Shown here: one piece after another, positions 37,279 to 47,725 of the stretch | Layout of the letters: every line of letters begins with the position of its first letter | Numbering within the stretch: position 1 is the stretch's first letter | NCBI GenBank assembly: GCA_023259035.1 | Contig: JAHFRA010000002.1 | Coordinates: 91,335-155,334, forward strand | DNA from: Gallionella sp. | Lineage (GTDB): Bacteria > Pseudomonadota > Gammaproteobacteria > Burkholderiales > Gallionellaceae | Direction: 5' to 3' | Length of the DNA stretch: 64,000 nucleotides | Translations under genes and position numbers: made by a program | The notes under the pieces: model-generated | Database searches by the model: none | Told to the model about the DNA's origin: nothing | The model's input: the letters and a program-made list of their open reading frames with translations, nothing else

Positions 37279-37656
37279 CTATTTGTCTGCACTGCTTGGA
37301 TTAAAATCAAGATACAGGCTGACATTACCAACCAGCGGAATTAATACTTGATAGCTGGCGCTCAATACCAGCCGTCCTCCATCCTTGGTAATTTCGATGT
37401 CTTCGGCCTTAATCACTTTAATGTCATTAATATTATCCGCAGTCTTGTAGAAGGCCGTGCGGATGGCGGGCAGAGCGGCATTCTTCATTTCAGGGTCGTT
37501 GGCAATCTTGACAAAGATATTCTTGATCTTGGCATCCGTCATATAGTGCGGAATAAGCTTCATGCTAAAAATGCTGACAACCACCAAGATAACCACTCCG
37601 GACATAAATCCGGAGAAGCTCAAACCGCGTTGCTTCGCTGGCATTACTGTAATCAT
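37279..37656 (-). CDS. DUF4845 membrane-anchored protein
   Basis: A 125-residue protein with one N-terminal transmembrane helix (about 14-35, SGFMSGVVILVVVSIFSMKL) and a small soluble domain. DUF4845 proteins of this size lie between lepB and rnc in most betaproteobacteria, exactly as here (17 bp after lepB, 12 bp before rnc). Function is not known. AAGG precedes the ATG. Confidence 0.9.
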   Translation of the reverse strand: MITVMPAKQRGLSFSGFMSGVVILVVVSIFSMKLIPHYMTDAKIKNIFVKIANDPEMKNAALPAIRTAFYKTADNINDIKVIKAEDIEITKDGGRLVLSASYQVLIPLVGNVSLYLDFNPSSADK

Positions 37657-37673
37657 TTTCCTTCTCCTTTGCT

Positions 37674-38477
37674 TTAGTTAATAGATAGTCCTATTCGCTT
37701 CAAATCAGAAAAATTCATCCAAATAAAAAACGCCTTGCCAACAATGTGATTATCCGGCACAAACCCCCAGTAACGGCTATCGCGGCTATTGTCACGATTA
37801 TCCCCCATCATGAAATAACTTCCTTGTGGCACTTTGCAACGCACCATTTCATCGCCATAGACGCAATTCTCGCGCCCCTTGAACTCCGCCACCGAACCCA
37901 AGTGTACATCAGGCATTTCAGGGTTTACCAGCAATCCATGTTTGTGGCCTCCCAAGTCTTCAATACGACGTTCGGTATGCACAAAATTCAAAGCACTTTC
38001 GACGTAATTGTAATCACCGTTGGGCTCTTGTTGCTGCTCCACCCCATTGATTGACAGTCGTTTGTTGTGGTATTCGATGGTATCGCCAGAAACCGCCACC
38101 ACACGTTTAATATAATCCAACGATGGATTTTCCGGGTAGTGAAACACCATCACATCGCCGCGTTGCGGATCATTAAGCTGGAGAATCTTTTTATTGATGA
38201 TAGGCAGGCGCAAACCGTAAACGAATTTATTTACCAAAATAAAATCCCCGATTTGCAAAGTCGGAATCATCGAGCCGGAAGGAATCTTGAATGGCTCAAC
38301 AAAAAAAGAACGGATAAAAAACACCACCAAAATGACGGGGAAAAAACTTTTGGCATATTCCACCCACCACGGCTCTGCAACCGCGCCACCACGCTTGGAT
38401 GCCAAGAAAAAGCGATCCAGCAGCCAGATGCTGCCTGTGACCAGCAGCAACACAAACATAATCAGTGCAAAATCCAT
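37674..38477 (-). CDS. lepB: Signal peptidase I
   Basis: The 267-residue inner-membrane protease has two N-terminal transmembrane helices, the nucleophile Ser in KIPSGSMIPTL and the general-base Lys in DYIKRVVAVSGD, plus the box E motif GDNRDNSRDSRYWGFV. It cleaves signal peptides of exported proteins. It follows lepA by 116 bp. Confidence 0.97.
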   Translation of the reverse strand: MDFALIMFVLLLVTGSIWLLDRFFLASKRGGAVAEPWWVEYAKSFFPVILVVFFIRSFFVEPFKIPSGSMIPTLQIGDFILVNKFVYGLRLPIINKKILQLNDPQRGDVMVFHYPENPSLDYIKRVVAVSGDTIEYHNKRLSINGVEQQQEPNGDYNYVESALNFVHTERRIEDLGGHKHGLLVNPEMPDVHLGSVAEFKGRENCVYGDEMVRCKVPQGSYFMMGDNRDNSRDSRYWGFVPDNHIVGKAFFIWMNFSDLKRIGLSIN

Positions 38478-38593
38478 CGTTATTCCTTAATTCAAAAACT
38501 GGGGGATAGGGGTTATGGGCCAGGGATCAAATAACTGTCTCGCTACGCAAGTTTTTCAGCCTCTATACCCCTAATCCCAGGTCTCTCGTACAC

Positions 38594-40384
38594 TTAATCA
38601 TCCACACGCAGAATCGCCAGGAATGCTTCCTGCGGGATTTCCACATTACCCACCTGCTTCATGCGTTTCTTGCCGGCCTTCTGCTTCTCCAGCAATTTCT
38701 TCTTGCGCGAGATATCGCCGCCATAACACTTGGCCAGCACGTTCTTGCGCATCGCCTTGACGTTTTCACGCGCGATGATGTTCGAGCCGATGGTCGCCTG
38801 GATCGCCACGTCATACATCTGGCGCGGAATTAGTTCGCGCATCTTGGCCGCTACCTCGCGCCCGCGGTACTGGCTGTTGGCGCGATGCACGATCACCGCC
38901 AGCGCATCCACCTTCTCGCCGTTGATCAGCATGTCCACTTTGACCACATCGGCCGCGCGGTATTCCTTGAACTCGTATTCCATCGAAGCGTAGCCGCGCG
39001 ATACCGATTTCAGCTTGTCGAAGAAATCCAGCACGATTTCCGCCATCGGCATTTCATATATCAGCACCACCTGCTTGCCGTGATAGCTGATGTTAATCTG
39101 CACGCCGCGCTTCTGCGTGCATAGCGTAATCACCGCGCCGACATACTCGTTCGGCATGTATAAATTTACGGTCACGATCGGCTCGCGGATTTCTTCGATT
39201 CTGGACGGATCGGGCATTCTGGATGGATTGTCCACCATCAGTATCTTGCCATCGCGCTGCACCACCTCGTAAATCACCGTCGGCGCGGTGGTGATCAGGT
39301 CCATATCGAACTCGCGCTCCAGCCGTTCCTGCACAATTTCCATATGCAGCAGCCCGAGGAAGCCGCAGCGGAAACCGAAACCCAGTGCCTGTGAAACTTC
39401 CGGTTCGTAGCGCAGCGCGGCATCGTTCAGCTTGAGCTTTTCCAGCGAATCGCGCAGCGCCTCATACTGGTTCGACTCGACCGGAAACAGCCCGGCAAAT
39501 ACCTGCGGCTGGATTTCCTTGAAGCCCGGCAACGGCTGCGGTGCGGGCTTGGCCTGATGGGTGATGGTGTCGCCCACCTTGGCCGCTTTCAGTTCCTTGA
39601 TGCCGGCAATGACGAAACCCACCTGTCCTGCGCTCAATTTTTCACGCGGTTGAGACTTGGGCGTGAACACGCCGATATGTTCGGTCAACTGCTGCGCGCC
39701 GGTGGCCATCAGCAGGATTTTTTCCTTGGGTTTGAGCGTACCGTTCACGACCCGCACCAGCATCACCACGCCGACGTAATTGTCGAACCATGAGTCGATA
39801 ATCAACGCCTGCAACGGCGCATCCGGGTCGCCTTGGGGCGGCGGTACCTTGGCGATCATCGCTTCCAGCACGTCCTGCACACCCTCGCCGGTCTTGGCGG
39901 AACAGCGCACCGCATCGTGCGCGTCGATGCCGATCACCTCCTCGATCTCCTCGATGGCGTTGTCCGGGTTGGCGGACGGCAGATCGATCTTGTTCAGCAC
40001 CGGCACCACTTCCACGCCCAGGTCGAGCGCGGTGTAGCAATTCGCCACGGTCTGCGCCTCCACACCCTGCGAGGCGTCCACCACCAGCAGCGCGCCTTCG
40101 CAAGCCGACAGCGAACGCGAAACCTCGTAGGAGAAATCCACGTGGCCCGGCGTGTCGATCAGGTTGAGGTTGTACACCTGCCCGTCGCGCGCCTTGTAGC
40201 TCAGCGCGGCGGTCTGCGCCTTGATGGTGATGCCGCGCTCGCGCTCCAGATCCATCGAGTCGAGCACCTGCGCCTCCATTTCGCGGTCGGATAGCCCGCC
40301 GCACAACTGAATGATGCGGTCTGCCAGCGTGGATTTGCCGTGGTCGATATGGGCGATGATGGAAAAATTACGGATATGTTGCAT
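38594..40384 (-). CDS. lepA: Elongation factor 4 (LepA)
   Basis: The ATG at 40384 gives the family N-terminus [19 protein letters not shown]; a TTG three codons upstream is not preferred. The 596-residue translational GTPase has G1 [10 protein letters not shown]3 DTPGHVDF, G4 NKIDLP and the LepA-specific C-terminal domain ([17 protein letters not shown]). It acts on stalled or improperly translocated ribosomes. Length is typical. It follows mucD by 82 bp. Confidence 0.97.
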   Translation of the reverse strand: MQHIRNFSIIAHIDHGKSTLADRIIQLCGGLSDREMEAQVLDSMDLERERGITIKAQTAALSYKARDGQVYNLNLIDTPGHVDFSYEVSRSLSACEGALLVVDASQGVEAQTVANCYTALDLGVEVVPVLNKIDLPSANPDNAIEEIEEVIGIDAHDAVRCSAKTGEGVQDVLEAMIAKVPPPQGDPDAPLQALIIDSWFDNYVGVVMLVRVVNGTLKPKEKILLMATGAQQLTEHIGVFTPKSQPREKLSAGQVGFVIAGIKELKAAKVGDTITHQAKPAPQPLPGFKEIQPQVFAGLFPVESNQYEALRDSLEKLKLNDAALRYEPEVSQALGFGFRCGFLGLLHMEIVQERLEREFDMDLITTAPTVIYEVVQRDGKILMVDNPSRMPDPSRIEEIREPIVTVNLYMPNEYVGAVITLCTQKRGVQINISYHGKQVVLIYEMPMAEIVLDFFDKLKSVSRGYASMEYEFKEYRAADVVKVDMLINGEKVDALAVIVHRANSQYRGREVAAKMRELIPRQMYDVAIQATIGSNIIARENVKAMRKNVLAKCYGGDISRKKKLLEKQKAGKKRMKQVGNVEIPQEAFLAILRVDD

Positions 40385-40466
40385 GAAGGTCAATTAAAAC
40401 GCCTAAACCGGCTGATTCGCAAAGCGCGAATTCTAGCCGATTTAGGCGGTGCACGCAGGACTGTAA

Positions 40467-41861
40467 TTACTTCTCGTCGAGCTTGATCGCCACATATGAG
40501 GCGGCATCGCCGCGCCGTACCAATAACGCGACGTTGCGCCCTTTAGCAACCTGCTTGAGGGTTTCGTTGAACTGCTTCAGCGAGTGAATTCGAATATTGC
40601 CGATTGCCAGCAGCACGTCTCCCTGATGCAAGCCTGCCGCACGCGCAGCAGAACCTTTGACATCTTCCACCAGCAAACCGCCGCTGATTTGCAGTTCTTG
40701 CAACTGCTCCTTGCTCAACTCGGTGACCGCAATACCCAAACGCGAAATCATTCCAGCCACATCATCAGCCAACTTCTTCGCGGAGCGCACCAGCTTGCCG
40801 TCTTCCGGAAACTCGGCGACCACTACGGAAACTTGCCTGGTCTCGCCTTTGCGCCACAGCTCGACAACCACCTTGCTGCCCGGCTTGATGGCGGCAACCA
40901 TGCGCGGCAAATCGTTGGAGTTATTCACTGGCTTGCCGTCGAACTTGAGGATCACATCGCTGGCCTCAATGCCCGCTTTATCGGCCGCTCCGTCTTTTTC
41001 CACGCTGCTGATCAGCGCGCCATTCGGTTCACTCAGGCCGAACGATTCGGCCAATTCGCGCGTCATTTCCTGAATCGTCACGCCGATCCGCCCGCGTGTG
41101 ACTTTGCCGCTGGTGCGCAACTGGTCGGTCACTTGCGTCGCCACATCAATCGGGATGGCAAAGGACAAGCCCATCGAACCGCCGGAACGGGTATAGATTT
41201 GCGAGTTGATGCCGACCACTTCGCCGTTCATATTGAATAAAGGCCCACCGGAGTTGCCGGGATTGATCGCCACATCGGTCTGGATGAATGGCACAAAATT
41301 GTCTTGCGGCAGGGAGCGCCCCTTGGCGCTGACGATGCCGGCGGTGACACTGCTGTCAAAGCCGAACGGTGAACCGATTGCGACCACCCATTCGCCGACT
41401 TTAAGCTTGTTTGGATCACCCACGGTGATTTTCGGCAAACCGGTTGCTTCGATTTTAAGCAAGGCCACGTCGGTGCGCTTGTCCACACCGATGACTTTGG
41501 CATTAAACTCGCGTTTGTCGGTCAGACGCACAGTGATCTTGTCGGCATGATCAACCACATGCGAATTGGTCATGATATAGCCGTCCGCGCTGATGATAAA
41601 ACCCGATCCCAGCGACTGCGATTCTTGCTCGCGCGGCATTTGCGGCGCAAAGCGGCGGAAGAATTCGTAAAACGGGTCCCCTTCCGGCACATTGGGAATA
41701 CCTTGTGTATTACGTATAATTTGCGTGGTGCTGATGTTGACTACCGCAGGGCCTTGTTTTTCCACCAAGCCGGTAAAGTCCGGCAACTCCCCGGCGTGAG
41801 CCGATACGCCAAGAACAATTCCCGCGACAAGTACAAAAAAACCAAATAATTTTCTTAGCAT
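40467..41861 (-). CDS. mucD: Periplasmic serine protease MucD/DegP
   Basis: The 464-residue HtrA protease has a signal peptide (cleavage after VSAHA), a trypsin-like domain with His in TNSHVVDH, Asp in RTDVALLK and Ser in GNSGGPLF, and two PDZ domains (about 255-345 and 365-460). It degrades misfolded envelope proteins. AAGGAGG precedes the ATG. It ends the rpoE-rseA-rseB-mucD stress cluster, although 266 bp separate it from rseB, so it may have its own promoter. Confidence 0.96.
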   Translation of the reverse strand: MLRKLFGFFVLVAGIVLGVSAHAGELPDFTGLVEKQGPAVVNISTTQIIRNTQGIPNVPEGDPFYEFFRRFAPQMPREQESQSLGSGFIISADGYIMTNSHVVDHADKITVRLTDKREFNAKVIGVDKRTDVALLKIEATGLPKITVGDPNKLKVGEWVVAIGSPFGFDSSVTAGIVSAKGRSLPQDNFVPFIQTDVAINPGNSGGPLFNMNGEVVGINSQIYTRSGGSMGLSFAIPIDVATQVTDQLRTSGKVTRGRIGVTIQEMTRELAESFGLSEPNGALISSVEKDGAADKAGIEASDVILKFDGKPVNNSNDLPRMVAAIKPGSKVVVELWRKGETRQVSVVVAEFPEDGKLVRSAKKLADDVAGMISRLGIAVTELSKEQLQELQISGGLLVEDVKGSAARAAGLHQGDVLLAIGNIRIHSLKQFNETLKQVAKGRNVALLVRRGDAASYVAIKLDEK

Positions 41862-42127
41862 AAATCCTCCTTATATTAAAAAAATCAGAAACGGCCAACC
41901 CGCTGACTGTGCGAAGTTAGTTTGGGTAGCGAACCAAAAAGTTCAAGCCCATTTACCCATTTTTTCAACATGAGCGCCTCTATATATTCGAAGCTCTGAG
42001 CAAGGCGAGGCGCAAAAGAAATTTAGCGCACCGCTTCCGTTTGATATGTAATCGCCAAGATTTATTGAGCAACGCAGTATCGCGACAAAATCTGGATTTA
42101 TTGAAGTGCCCCTATGTCCCCAGCAGA

Positions 42128-43093
42128 TTATTTGCCTTTATAGCGCACGGAATCGAGCACCTGTTTGACTACATACGGAGGGGCTTCACCGACCACGGTA
42201 ATCAATTGTTTACTCAATACCTTGTGGTACAAGTTCATCGCGCCAAAGCTGGACAATCCATCCGCTTCGGATTCATCCCCATCGGCAGGTTCGACAAAAA
42301 TAGAAATCGCGCTCAATCCATCAGAAAACACGATTTGCATCACCGGGGCATGCCTGCCACGCATCGGGCGCTGAAACTCCCTGATCTTTTTGAAGCCTGC
42401 CGGCAACGCATCCACTACCCAACCACTGTTTATTGCTATATCGCCCTTGTCTGCCTCCGGCGATACTGACAACCCTGCCCCCCCCAAATCCTTTGCACCA
42501 ATCCAGGAGCGGTCAATGTTTCCGCCAATTTGCAATTGGGCAAAGGCATATTGCTCGATCAGCTGATTTTTTTCGCCTAGCGCGGCGGTCTTCAGCAGCA
42601 AACCTGAGTCGGTATGCACCCAGATTTTGTAGCTGTAACGCAAATTATCTCTGGGCTGAAATAAAATCACTTGCGTGTTGTATCCAGCCACCCTCTCCAA
42701 ACCCACATCCTTAACCAGATAGTTTTCGCTCAGTGCAACCAACTGCTCCGGCAACAACGATGGAAACCTGCTACGCCCTTGCTGGCTGTCCACCTGCACC
42801 ATTTTATGATTGATATAACACCAAATCTGCCCGTGGTGACGAATGATTTCCCTCTTGGGACCATCCAGGCTCTCGATCTTTTCATATTCGCTGTCTGGCT
42901 CAACAACGTGAGTTATGCGTGAAGTTTCGACATGGCTGCCATACTGGTAAACATATACCCCGCTGTAATCGGTTTGATGAGCGGCAAAAGCCACAACCTT
43001 AAGCCACTCAAAGCGAAGCGGACTCTCCCCCGCATAGACATTGGCAACCGCCAGCAGCAACCAGGCAAATGCAAAACACGCCCTCATTTTCAT
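42128..43093 (-). CDS. rseB: Sigma-E regulator RseB/MucB
   Basis: A 321-residue periplasmic protein with a signal peptide ending VYA. The mature region has the MucB/RseB pattern, including TDYSGVYVYQYGSHVETSRI and the DGPKREIIRH strand. It binds the periplasmic part of RseA and, probably, lipid or LPS signals, and so holds back sigma-E. It lies 12 bp after rseA. Length is normal. Confidence 0.94.
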   Translation of the reverse strand: MKMRACFAFAWLLLAVANVYAGESPLRFEWLKVVAFAAHQTDYSGVYVYQYGSHVETSRITHVVEPDSEYEKIESLDGPKREIIRHHGQIWCYINHKMVQVDSQQGRSRFPSLLPEQLVALSENYLVKDVGLERVAGYNTQVILFQPRDNLRYSYKIWVHTDSGLLLKTAALGEKNQLIEQYAFAQLQIGGNIDRSWIGAKDLGGAGLSVSPEADKGDIAINSGWVVDALPAGFKKIREFQRPMRGRHAPVMQIVFSDGLSAISIFVEPADGDESEADGLSSFGAMNLYHKVLSKQLITVVGEAPPYVVKQVLDSVRYKGK

Positions 43094-43105
43094 TTCCCCA
43101 TTGCG

Positions 43106-43600
43106 TTATTTTTCATCGGGGCCGTAAGAAACCGTGCGGATATAGGACGCGCCACCATTCATATAAGTGCTGGGCGAAAACTCCTGATGTGCCATCAAAT
43201 AATCGTTGGGCTTTGGCTGGATTTGTGTACTGACCGAGCGCAGGGCAGTTTGCCGTGCAACCATCAGCGGTGCAACTTCATGACCTACCTGCAACGACAT
43301 CCAGACCACCACCCCAAGTGCGGACAGAGAAGCGGCGGCGGACAGTGCAAACGTGCGTAATTTCTGTTTCGCTGCACGAGCGCGAGGAACAAGCACGGTA
43401 GGCTCATCCTGCATCCGCTCGCGCACTTTTGTGCTCAAGTCGCTGTGTATGTGTTCGGGCTGGCGCAGCACATCCCCGATCAGATGGTAAATCTCCCAGT
43501 CCTTGCGCGCACCGGAATCCCGTTTTATATGAACAAGCAAACTTTCCGCTTCGTCCTCAAACAATTCGCCATCCATCAATGCAGAGATTTCCTGTTTCAT
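43106..43600 (-). CDS. rseA: Anti-sigma-E factor RseA
   Basis: The ATG at 43600 follows AGGTGG and lies two bases past the rpoE stop. The 164-residue protein has the N-terminal sigma-binding domain (KQEISALMDGELFEDEAE), one transmembrane helix at about 85-108, and a short periplasmic tail. It inhibits RpoE until cut by envelope proteases. Order rpoE-rseA-rseB is conserved. Confidence 0.94.
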   Translation of the reverse strand: MKQEISALMDGELFEDEAESLLVHIKRDSGARKDWEIYHLIGDVLRQPEHIHSDLSTKVRERMQDEPTVLVPRARAAKQKLRTFALSAAASLSALGVVVWMSLQVGHEVAPLMVARQTALRSVSTQIQPKPNDYLMAHQEFSPSTYMNGGASYIRTVSYGPDEK

Positions 43601-43602
43601 AT

Positions 43603-44202
43603 TTACCACCTATTCCCCTTGCTGGTTTCCAACAGCGGACGCAAATTCTCAGCGACCGCCTCGCGTGCCCTGAAGATTCTTGACCGCACCGTGCCGATCG
43701 GGCAATCCATCACACTGGCAATTTCCTCATAACTCAAACCCTCTATTTCACGCAGAGTTAGCGCACTACGCAAATCCTCCGGCAATTGCTGCAACGAAGC
43801 CTGCACGGCATTGACAACCTGTTTGCTCATGAGTTCATTTTCTGGCGTACTAACTTCGCGCAGCAGGCTGGCCTCCTCAAATGACTCTGCTTCCTCCGCG
43901 TCAAACAGCGTATTGACTGGAGGACGTCGCTTATTCGCCAGCAGATGATTTTTTGCCGTATTGATACCGATGCGATATAGCCAGGTGTAAAACGCGCTTT
44001 CGCCGCGAAAACCGGGTAACGCACGATATGCCTTGATAAAAGCATCCTGGGTAACATCCTCAGCCTCCGCCGAGTCCCGCACAAAACGGGAAATGAGCCG
44101 CCCAAGTTTGCGCTGGTACTTGGATACCAGCAAATCAAAGGCGTGCTTGTCACCGCGCTGGACGCGCTCTACCAACTGCTGATCGACTTCCCGGTCTGCC
44201 AT
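43603..44202 (-). CDS. rpoE: RNA polymerase sigma factor RpoE
   Basis: The 199-residue ECF sigma factor has region 2 (KYQRKLGRLISRFVRDSAEAEDVTQ, split here by position) and region 4 (LREIEGLSYEEIASVMDCPIG, TVRSRIFRAREA). It drives the envelope-stress response. The upstream intergenic region of 227 bp is shared with the divergent nadB gene and is largely occupied by a GACAGAR inverted repeat. I could not assign its promoter boxes with confidence. Confidence 0.97.
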   Translation of the reverse strand: MADREVDQQLVERVQRGDKHAFDLLVSKYQRKLGRLISRFVRDSAEAEDVTQDAFIKAYRALPGFRGESAFYTWLYRIGINTAKNHLLANKRRPPVNTLFDAEEAESFEEASLLREVSTPENELMSKQVVNAVQASLQQLPEDLRSALTLREIEGLSYEEIASVMDCPIGTVRSRIFRAREAVAENLRPLLETSKGNRW

Positions 44203-44270
44203 CCCTGACTATTCCAATTTTTATTGTAGCTGCGCGACTTGCCATGCGGCGCCAGTATAACCGCTCCGCC

Positions 44271-44392
44271 TGTCAGAGGACAGAAGACCGAGGACAGATT
44301 TTGTGCTGCTACGCGGCCCGTTATCCCAAGCATGCGGCAAAGCCGCATCAAAACCTCTGTATTCTGCTTTCTGTCTTCCGCTCCCTGTCTGC
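44271..44392. repeat. GACAGAR-type inverted repeat between rpoE and nadB
   Basis: Left arm at 44271-44299 (TGTCAGAGGACAGAAGACCG...) and right arm at 44354-44392 (CTCTGTATTCTGCTTTCTGTC...) are built from a degenerate 7-mer in opposite orientation. The middle includes ATGCGGCAAAGCCGCAT, a perfect 17-bp palindrome apart from its central base. Related tracts lie at 56978-57091 and 60332-60366. Confidence 0.7.
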
Positions 44393-44429
44393 TATAGTTC
44401 CCATCCGAGGAGATACACCGTGAATTCAA

Positions 44430-46010
44430 TTGCTACAATTTGACACTCTGATTATCGGCAGCGGCCTGGCCGGGCTTACGCTAGCTATCAAGCTGGCCGA
44501 ATACCAAAAGGTGGGGCTGATTACCAAAAAATTCCTGCTGGACGGCGCAAGCGACCGTGCGCAGGGAGGTATTGCCGCCGTGTTGTCCGAAGATGATTCG
44601 CTGGATGCGCATATCCAGGACACCTTGACCGCCGGCGCAGGCCTGTGCGATGAGCGTGTCACCCGCTATGTTGTGGAGCATGGCAAAGCCGCTATTGATT
44701 GGCTGATAGACCAGGGAGTCCCGTTTACCAGAGACAGCCCGAACGGTGCCAGCTATCACCTTACCCGCGAGGGCGGGCACAGCCGTCGGCGCATCATTCA
44801 TGCAGCCGATGCAACCGGACACGCGGTGCAGGAAACCCTCGCTGCGCGCGTGCTGAAACACCCGAATATCACCGTGCTGGAAAAACATATATCGGTCGAT
44901 CTGATTACCGGCAGAAAGCTGGGCTTGCCAAACAATCGCTGTTATGGCGTGTATGCTCTGAACTGTTTAAGCGATGAAGTGGTCACCATCGCTGCCCAAG
45001 ATACCATTCTCGCGACTGGCGGCACCGGCAAGGTCTATCTCTACACCACCAACCCGGATACCGCAACGGGTGATGGCATTGCGATGGCTTGGCGCGCCGG
45101 TTGTCGCGTGGCCAACATGGAGTTTATCCAGTTCCACCCAACCTGCCTGTACCACCCTCACGCAAAATCCTTTTTGATCAGCGAAGCGGTGCGCGGCGAA
45201 GGCGGCATCCTTAAGTTGCCGGATGGTACACGTTTTATGCCCGGTCACGATAAGCGCGCCGAACTTGCTCCGCGCGATGTGGTAGCCAGGGCGATAGATT
45301 TCGAGATTAAAAAACATGGGTTGGATTGCGTGTATCTGGACATATCGCACCAGTCGGTCGAGTTCCTTCAAGAACACTTCCCGACCATTTATGCGCGCTG
45401 CCTCAGCCTGGGCATCAACATCAGCAAAGAACCGATTCCGGTAGTTCCTGCCGCGCACTATACCTGCGGCGGGGTCGTCGCCGATTTGCACGCGCGCACT
45501 GACCTGGAAAACCTGTATGCCGTAGGTGAAACCGCCTATAGCGGACTACACGGAGCCAACCGGCTAGCCAGCAATTCACTGCTGGAATGCCTGGTCTTCG
45601 CCGACGCGGCAGCTCGCGATATATTGAACAAGCCGCACCAAGCCCCGCCTCCATTGCCCGCATGGGATGAAAGTCGCGTCACCGATGCAGACGAGCAAAT
45701 CGTCATCTCGCACAACTGGGCGGAACTACGGCACTTCATGTGGGACTATGTAGGCATCGTGCGTACCAACAAACGCCTGCAACGCGCGCAACATCGAATC
45801 CAGTTGTTGCAGGATGAAATCGATGAGTATTACACCAACTTCCATATCAGTTCGGATTTGCTGGAACTGCGCAATTTGGTGCTGAATGCGGAATTGATTG
45901 TGCAGAGCGCGCTATCGCGCCACGAAAGTCGCGGCCTGCATTTCAGCAAGGACTATCCGGAGATGCAGGCAAACCCGCAGCCGACTATTCTCTCTCCAAA
46001 AACTGATTAA
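44430..46010 (+). CDS. nadB: L-aspartate oxidase
   Basis: The 526-residue flavoenzyme has the FAD-binding [13 protein letters not shown], the catalytic-region motif [13 protein letters not shown], and [18 protein letters not shown] and [15 protein letters not shown], all typical of NadB. It oxidises aspartate to iminoaspartate for NAD synthesis. The only in-frame start before the FAD motif is a TTG at 44430. A good ribosome-binding site (GAGGAGA) instead sits ideally before a GTG at 44420 in another frame, which stops after seven codons, so the start is uncertain. Confidence 0.95.
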   Translation: MLQFDTLIIGSGLAGLTLAIKLAEYQKVGLITKKFLLDGASDRAQGGIAAVLSEDDSLDAHIQDTLTAGAGLCDERVTRYVVEHGKAAIDWLIDQGVPFTRDSPNGASYHLTREGGHSRRRIIHAADATGHAVQETLAARVLKHPNITVLEKHISVDLITGRKLGLPNNRCYGVYALNCLSDEVVTIAAQDTILATGGTGKVYLYTTNPDTATGDGIAMAWRAGCRVANMEFIQFHPTCLYHPHAKSFLISEAVRGEGGILKLPDGTRFMPGHDKRAELAPRDVVARAIDFEIKKHGLDCVYLDISHQSVEFLQEHFPTIYARCLSLGINISKEPIPVVPAAHYTCGGVVADLHARTDLENLYAVGETAYSGLHGANRLASNSLLECLVFADAAARDILNKPHQAPPPLPAWDESRVTDADEQIVISHNWAELRHFMWDYVGIVRTNKRLQRAQHRIQLLQDEIDEYYTNFHISSDLLELRNLVLNAELIVQSALSRHESRGLHFSKDYPEMQANPQPTILSPKTD

Positions 46011-46408
46011 GCGCAGCGCAAGCGAACGCACAGTTCGCGAAATTCCCCTGCCCCCAGCGCATCCGGAAAGATGACACGGAAAACCGGCAGCCAATGGCTA
46101 TCCGATCTGATGCGCAATACGACGAAGTACGGGCTGACAACGGTTTTGTTTGCAACCTGTCCGAGAATACTTGAACCATCTCTGGATACAACCGACACAC
46201 TGCTTTGATCGAACGCGATGTCACACCATGAGCCAGGCAAAAGCAACAAAACATCGCGCGCCAAATGGCATAACAGGCTTAGTAAAATCAGCAGAAGCAT
46301 GGTCAGCCTGATAATCGGCGGCACATCTGTCACGTACACCACGACCGCAGTTATCATGTGCAACAACAGCAGCAACATGATAAAGCGACGTGAGGGCTTG
46401 ACAGCCAT
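46007..46408 (-). CDS. YgfX-like membrane protein
   Basis: A 133-residue protein with two N-terminal hydrophobic helices (about 9-27 and 33-54) and a small C-terminal beta-rich part, the layout of the YgfX/CptA (DUF1434) family that is often next to nadB. Its stop overlaps the nadB end by 4 bp in convergent orientation. Enterobacterial relatives are linked to SdhE and have been called toxins; that role is unproven here, and no sdhE gene is adjacent. Confidence 0.65.
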   Translation of the reverse strand: MAVKPSRRFIMLLLLLHMITAVVVYVTDVPPIIRLTMLLLILLSLLCHLARDVLLLLPGSWCDIAFDQSSVSVVSRDGSSILGQVANKTVVSPYFVVLRIRSDSHWLPVFRVIFPDALGAGEFRELCVRLRCA

Positions 46409-46428
46409 TTTCGCCAGCTAACGATAGA

Positions 46429-47670
46429 TCAGAAAATAAAAATCGCGGCAATACCTGCCAGCACCAAGACTACAATGACCATCATGATCAAATTGCCACT
46501 GTTAGGCTTGGCAGGCGGCTGTGCCGGGCTTTGGCGTACAGCAGGGCGAGACACGACAGGTGAAACTGGGCGAGGGGGTTTGGCCGTCGGAGTGGGCCGC
46601 TTCATCGCTTCCGCACTCGGGCGCACTATTTTCAAAGTCTTGGACAACTCGTCAACATCTTGGCTGGTGGCAGTCAACGCGGCCAACCGCATAGTCGCAG
46701 CCGCCGAATCGAAGGCTTGCGACAACCCAACCATTGGTGCCGGTTTTGCTTCCTCGTCGCCTGCTTCCTTGTTGCCGGTAATAGCTATGGCATCCGGCAG
46801 TTTTTTCTCGCCACCGACGGGCGAGACATCGATCTGCTGACCGGAGCGCGGCAAGGTATCCCGACAAGAGCGCAGATCTACCGCAAAATCCTTGGCATTC
46901 TGATAACGATCTTCCAGCTTTTTGGCCAACGCCTTGGCCACAATGAAATTGAGCATTTCCGGCACGGCAGCATTCAGCGTATTGGGCGGAGCCGGTACTG
47001 CATTCAAAGTCTGATACATGATGGCGTTAATATTTTCCCCATTAAACGGCGCCTGCCCGGTGAGCATTTCATACAACATCACACCCAGCGAGAAAATATC
47101 AGAACGTTGATCTATCGACTTACCCATCACCTGCTCGGGCGACATGTATTTTGGCGAACCCAGCACCATGCCGGTTTGGGTGCGCACCGACGCGGAAGCC
47201 ATGCGCGCAATGCCAAAATCGGTGATTTTTACATGTCCATCGCGTATCACCATGATGTTCGAAGGTTTTACGTCGCGGTGCACAATCTCGTGCTCATGTG
47301 CGTAAGCCAACCCTAGAGCCACTTGTGCTACCACGTCCAGCGCCTGATCGACAGGCAGCACGCCTCCGTCGTTCATTACATCGCGCAACTCTCGGCCTTG
47401 TAGGAACTCCATGGCGATATAAGCAAAATCACCGCTCTTGCCCACATCATAGATGGTCACGATGTTCGGGTGATTAAGCCGTCCAGCCGCCTTGGCTTCC
47501 TGATAAAAACGACCCTCGTATTCTTCTTTTTCCTCTTGTGCCAAGCCGAGATTGATGGTCTTGATCGCGACCACACGGTCAATCAACGGGTCTTTGGCTT
47601 TGTAAACAACCCCCATTGCGCCCTGACCAAGCTCACCGATTATTTCATAGCGCCCCAACTGGCTAATCAT
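46429..47670 (-). CDS. Membrane-anchored Ser/Thr protein kinase (PknB-like)
   Basis: The ATG at 47670 follows AGGTGG; a GTG three codons earlier is less likely. The 413-residue protein has a full Hanks kinase domain (about 8-270): ELGQGAMGVVYKA, Lys in VAIKTI, HRDVKPSN, TDFGIAR and GSPKYMSPEQV. A Pro-rich linker (about 345-385) leads to one C-terminal transmembrane helix (about 393-412) with almost nothing beyond it. It should face the cytoplasm. The class III cyclase gene lies 55 bp upstream on the same strand, so the two may signal together. Confidence 0.93.
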   Translation of the reverse strand: MISQLGRYEIIGELGQGAMGVVYKAKDPLIDRVVAIKTINLGLAQEEKEEYEGRFYQEAKAAGRLNHPNIVTIYDVGKSGDFAYIAMEFLQGRELRDVMNDGGVLPVDQALDVVAQVALGLAYAHEHEIVHRDVKPSNIMVIRDGHVKITDFGIARMASASVRTQTGMVLGSPKYMSPEQVMGKSIDQRSDIFSLGVMLYEMLTGQAPFNGENINAIMYQTLNAVPAPPNTLNAAVPEMLNFIVAKALAKKLEDRYQNAKDFAVDLRSCRDTLPRSGQQIDVSPVGGEKKLPDAIAITGNKEAGDEEAKPAPMVGLSQAFDSAAATMRLAALTATSQDVDELSKTLKIVRPSAEAMKRPTPTAKPPRPVSPVVSRPAVRQSPAQPPAKPNSGNLIMMVIVVLVLAGIAAIFIF

Positions 47671-47725
47671 CGCGTCCACCTGGAACAGGTTTCTTTGTTA
47701 TTACCGTCAGCATAGGTCGGTTCAC

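Noticed and set aside
46007..46408. A toxin-antitoxin pair built on the YgfX-like protein
   Set aside because: No SdhE-like partner gene is adjacent, and family membership rests only on size, topology and the nadB neighbour.
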